Source: JAAYJR01 sp964611525 (GTDB lineage Bacteria; Bacteroidota; Bacteroidia; Bacteroidales; Prolixibacteraceae). From it: 33,389 bases of DNA. Within the stretch, counting starts at the first letter, position 1; every line of letters begins with the position of its first letter. Under the pieces are notes generated by a model. The model did not search any database. It saw only the letters and a program-made list of their open reading frames with translations, and was not told the origin of the DNA. Of this stretch, positions 32,150 to 33,389 are shown piece by piece. The DNA lies in contig CAZTAL010000082.1 in assembly GCA_964611525.1 (NCBI GenBank), positions 1 to 33,389 on the forward strand, given 5' to 3'. Both the position numbers and the translations under genes were made by a program.

Positions 32150-32242
32150 TTAATAATATCTTCCTCCGGGATTAGTGGGATTAAGCCTGCCTTCGACTAC
32201 ACTTCCGCCGGGTACGTAAATATACTTTGTAATAAGTTTCAT
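32150..32242 (-). CDS. Possible 30-residue small protein of unknown function
   Basis: On the minus strand an ATG at 32242 opens 30 codons to TAA at 32150-32152. The peptide starts MKLITKYIYVPGG, continues SVVEGRLN and ends PTNPGGRYY. An in-frame ATG at 32248 would add two residues, and a TGA-TAG pair closes the frame just upstream. The core is markedly richer in G and C than the surrounding 500 bases and uses balanced codons (CCC, GGC, GGA, GTC), which is why I list it. It has no signal peptide or membrane helix and no family I recognise. It could be a real small protein, a leader peptide of tonB (start about 250 bases downstream), or the relic of a larger gene. No promoter or ribosome-binding site is clear. 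Confidence 0.35.
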   Translation of the reverse strand: MKLITKYIYVPGGSVVEGRLNPTNPGGRYY

Positions 32243-32413
32243 TAACATCACGAATATGAACTATCAAGCTTTAAAATAATCAGTGGATTTTTATCTCTCT
32301 TTTTGATTATCTTTAAAATTTTATTCCTTGAATGATGTTGGTCGTTAAAAAATTTAACTTGTTATTAATGCTGTTTTTTGCAACTTTTTTTTTGTTCGTG
32401 CAGAAAGTATGTA
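32243..32413. other. A+T-rich gap before the tRNA-Ala promoter
   Basis: About 170 bases with stops in all frames and several homopolymer runs of A or T. I see no feature that can be supported. Confidence 0.45.
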
Positions 32414-32447
32414 TTTGATTTACCGGTTAAAAATTTTTATATATTTG
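32414..32447 (+). promoter_or_regulatory. Promoter of tRNA-Ala
   Basis: TTTG at 32414-32417 and TATATTTG at 32440-32447 are 22 bases apart and match the -33/-7 Bacteroidota consensus. The tRNA 5' end is at 32459, 12 bases after the -7 element, as expected for a tRNA promoter. Confidence 0.75.
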
Positions 32448-32458
32448 CACCCTTTATC

Positions 32459-32532
32459 GGGGCATTAGCTCAGCAGGCTAGAGCGTTTGACTGGCAGTCA
32501 AGAGGTCACCGGTTCGATTCCGGTATGCTCCA
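32459..32532 (+). tRNA. tRNA-Ala (anticodon GGC)
   Basis: A 74-base cloverleaf. The acceptor stem GGGGCAT/ATGCTCC includes the G3-U70 wobble pair that is the known alanine identity element. The D arm is GCTCAGCAGGCTAGAGC. The anticodon stem TTTGA/TCAAG holds loop CTGGCAG with anticodon GGC, and the T arm has CCGGTTCGATTCCGG. The discriminator is A, and CCA is not encoded. Confidence 0.97.
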
Positions 32533-32677
32533 CTTGATAATCAAAGAGTTGCAAGTTTGTTTTTGTAGCTTTTTTTTGTTTGCGCTAACAAAAGTACTAA
32601 CATCTGATTCCCAACCCCTTTTTCATAAAATATTTAATTGCAGAACAACGCTTAATTGAACGTTTACACCTAAATAT

Positions 32678-32944
32678 TTATTTGTAATTTTTCTTTGCCT
32701 GTTCTAACAATTTAGCATAGTTTAATTTTTTGCCGTTCCGGGTCTTGACTGAAATATCAATGTCAATAGCGTCTGCTATTTTCAATACTGTATCTATACC
32801 AGGCTTATTTCTTAAATTAAAAATATGCGTAATATGGGCTCTGTCTATGCCTGTCTCGATAGCAATATCCCAGTGTGTTATTTTCTTTTCTTTTGCAATT
32901 TCCCTTAAAAGCAAAATTAATATTTTCCACTTTTCTTCTTCCAT
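32678..32944 (-). CDS. Orphan XRE-family transcriptional regulator
   Basis: 88 residues from ATG 32944 (MEEEKWKILILLLREIAKEK). The frame is open to 32974, but the added ten residues do not resemble the family. The helix-turn-helix is ITHWDIAIETGIDRAHITHI, then FNLRNKPGIDTVLKIADAID, which is XRE-like, and the C-terminus is ISVKTRNGKKLNYAKLLEQAKKNY. Many small XRE proteins of this size are antitoxins or phage or island regulators. Here no toxin gene is found next to it within the window, so its role is open. It lies just past the 3' end of tRNA-Ala, on the opposite strand. Confidence 0.75.
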   Translation of the reverse strand: MEEEKWKILILLLREIAKEKKITHWDIAIETGIDRAHITHIFNLRNKPGIDTVLKIADAIDIDISVKTRNGKKLNYAKLLEQAKKNYK

Positions 32945-33389
32945 ACTGCGAATATAGTGTAAAATTTCACACAAAGCAAATGCTTAATATCTTATAAAAC
33001 AGAAAGAAAAATCAATAGATATAGACATACAGATAACTATATATTTGTTTTATTTTTTAAGCTGTATTTCTCGCAGGAAATTTTATTGCTACACTTTTCC
33101 GTGTTTTGGCAATAACTTATCGTAACTCATTGTCTATCTTTGGATAAAACTGTAAAGCAAGGTTATTTACAGTGCTGTATTCTGTTAAGATTGCTGCAAA
33201 AACAAAGACAAAATACTTAACTTTATGCTGTATCCTGGTGATGAGAATATCAGTGATTTTTCCGGTCTTCCGATCGTTTCCTGCCAATAGCTGAGTATTC
33301 CGGTGAAAGTGTACACCTAATCCGGAGTAAAGTGTACAATCTAATTTTAGATTGATTTGCATGATAAATATAGGATTATTTTTTCTTTC
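32945..33389. other. Region of unknown content at the right edge
   Basis: About 445 bases with no gene I can support. An open frame of 81 codons exists on the minus strand (33117-33362) but has no recognisable fold. The right part carries two direct repeats with AAAGTGTACA and a small palindrome. The sequence may belong to a mobile element continuing past the window. Confidence 0.4.
33299..33353. repeat. Pair of AAAGTGTACA-containing direct repeats and an adjacent palindrome
   Basis: TCCGGTGAAAGTGTACACCTAA (33299-33320, split here as TCCGGTG then AAAGTGTACACCTAA) is followed directly by TCCGGAGTAAAGTGTACAATCTAA-type sequence (33321-33344). The two units share TCCGG, AAAGTGTACA and CTAA. A palindrome AATCTAA-TT-TTAGATT (33338-33353) follows. 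Multiple tandem terminal repeats of about this length are a known feature of IS21-family ends, but no istA or istB gene lies inside the window, so the assignment is only a suggestion. Confidence 0.45.

Noticed and set aside
33117..33362. 81-codon open frame on the minus strand
   Set aside because: The composition is not convincing, it has no recognisable domain, and it overlaps the direct repeats at the right edge. I kept it as unexplained sequence rather than a gene.
1..33389. CRISPR array or cas genes
   Set aside because: I saw no regularly spaced repeat family. The only repeats are short and local (12746-12774, 33299-33344, and the partner-gene relic at 2846-2950).

Overview
The window looks like chromosomal DNA from a member of the Bacteroidota, probably a Bacteroidales/Marinilabiliales-type organism. 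I infer this from the A+T-rich composition, from several promoters that fit the Bacteroidota consensus (-33 TTG, -7 TAnnTTTG), and from family-typical genes: a FISUMP-domain lipoprotein, a CHU_C/gliding-type C-terminal domain, DUF4783, paired rhomboids beside mutL, the clpX-clpP-tig cluster and a small TonB. Species cannot be fixed from the sequence alone.

Layout. Positions 1-2950 are accessory in character: a blaI/blaR1-type sensor-repressor pair cut by the left edge, a HigB/HigA-type toxin-antitoxin pair, an AbiEii-type nucleotidyltransferase with its small DUF6922-like partner, and a 105-bp decayed second copy of that partner. Positions 2959-7095 hold three cell-envelope genes on the minus strand: a FISUMP lipoprotein, an outer-membrane beta-barrel protein and a secreted GH78-like glycosidase that lacks the usual general acid. 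Positions 7358-11276 are a plus-strand cluster (small membrane protein, mutL, two rhomboid proteases). It converges on yihY and a DUF4783 gene. Then come rlmH and a 1215-residue NtrY-like membrane histidine kinase on the plus strand.

Positions 17051-20526 carry the protein-quality-control cluster tig-clpP-clpX (minus), then tRNA-Leu(TAG) and an oxyR-type peroxide sensor with the Cys pair intact. Next are a lipoprotein of unknown role, convergent with an unusual polyphosphate kinase whose reading frame runs straight into an ArsC-like domain; prfB with its programmed +1 frameshift; recX; a lamin-tail/CHU_C surface protein; asd; hflX; and a TonB-family protein. The last 1.5 kb has a possible 30-codon small ORF, tRNA-Ala(GGC), an orphan XRE regulator, and a pair of direct repeats containing AAAGTGTACA at the right edge that may be the end of a mobile element.

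Most of the window is housekeeping. The items most worth a second look are the PPK1-ArsC fusion, the acid-less GH78-like enzyme, the toxin-antitoxin cluster with a decayed duplicate, the small ORF upstream of tonB, the BlaI operator/promoter, and the boundary-like region after tRNA-Ala.
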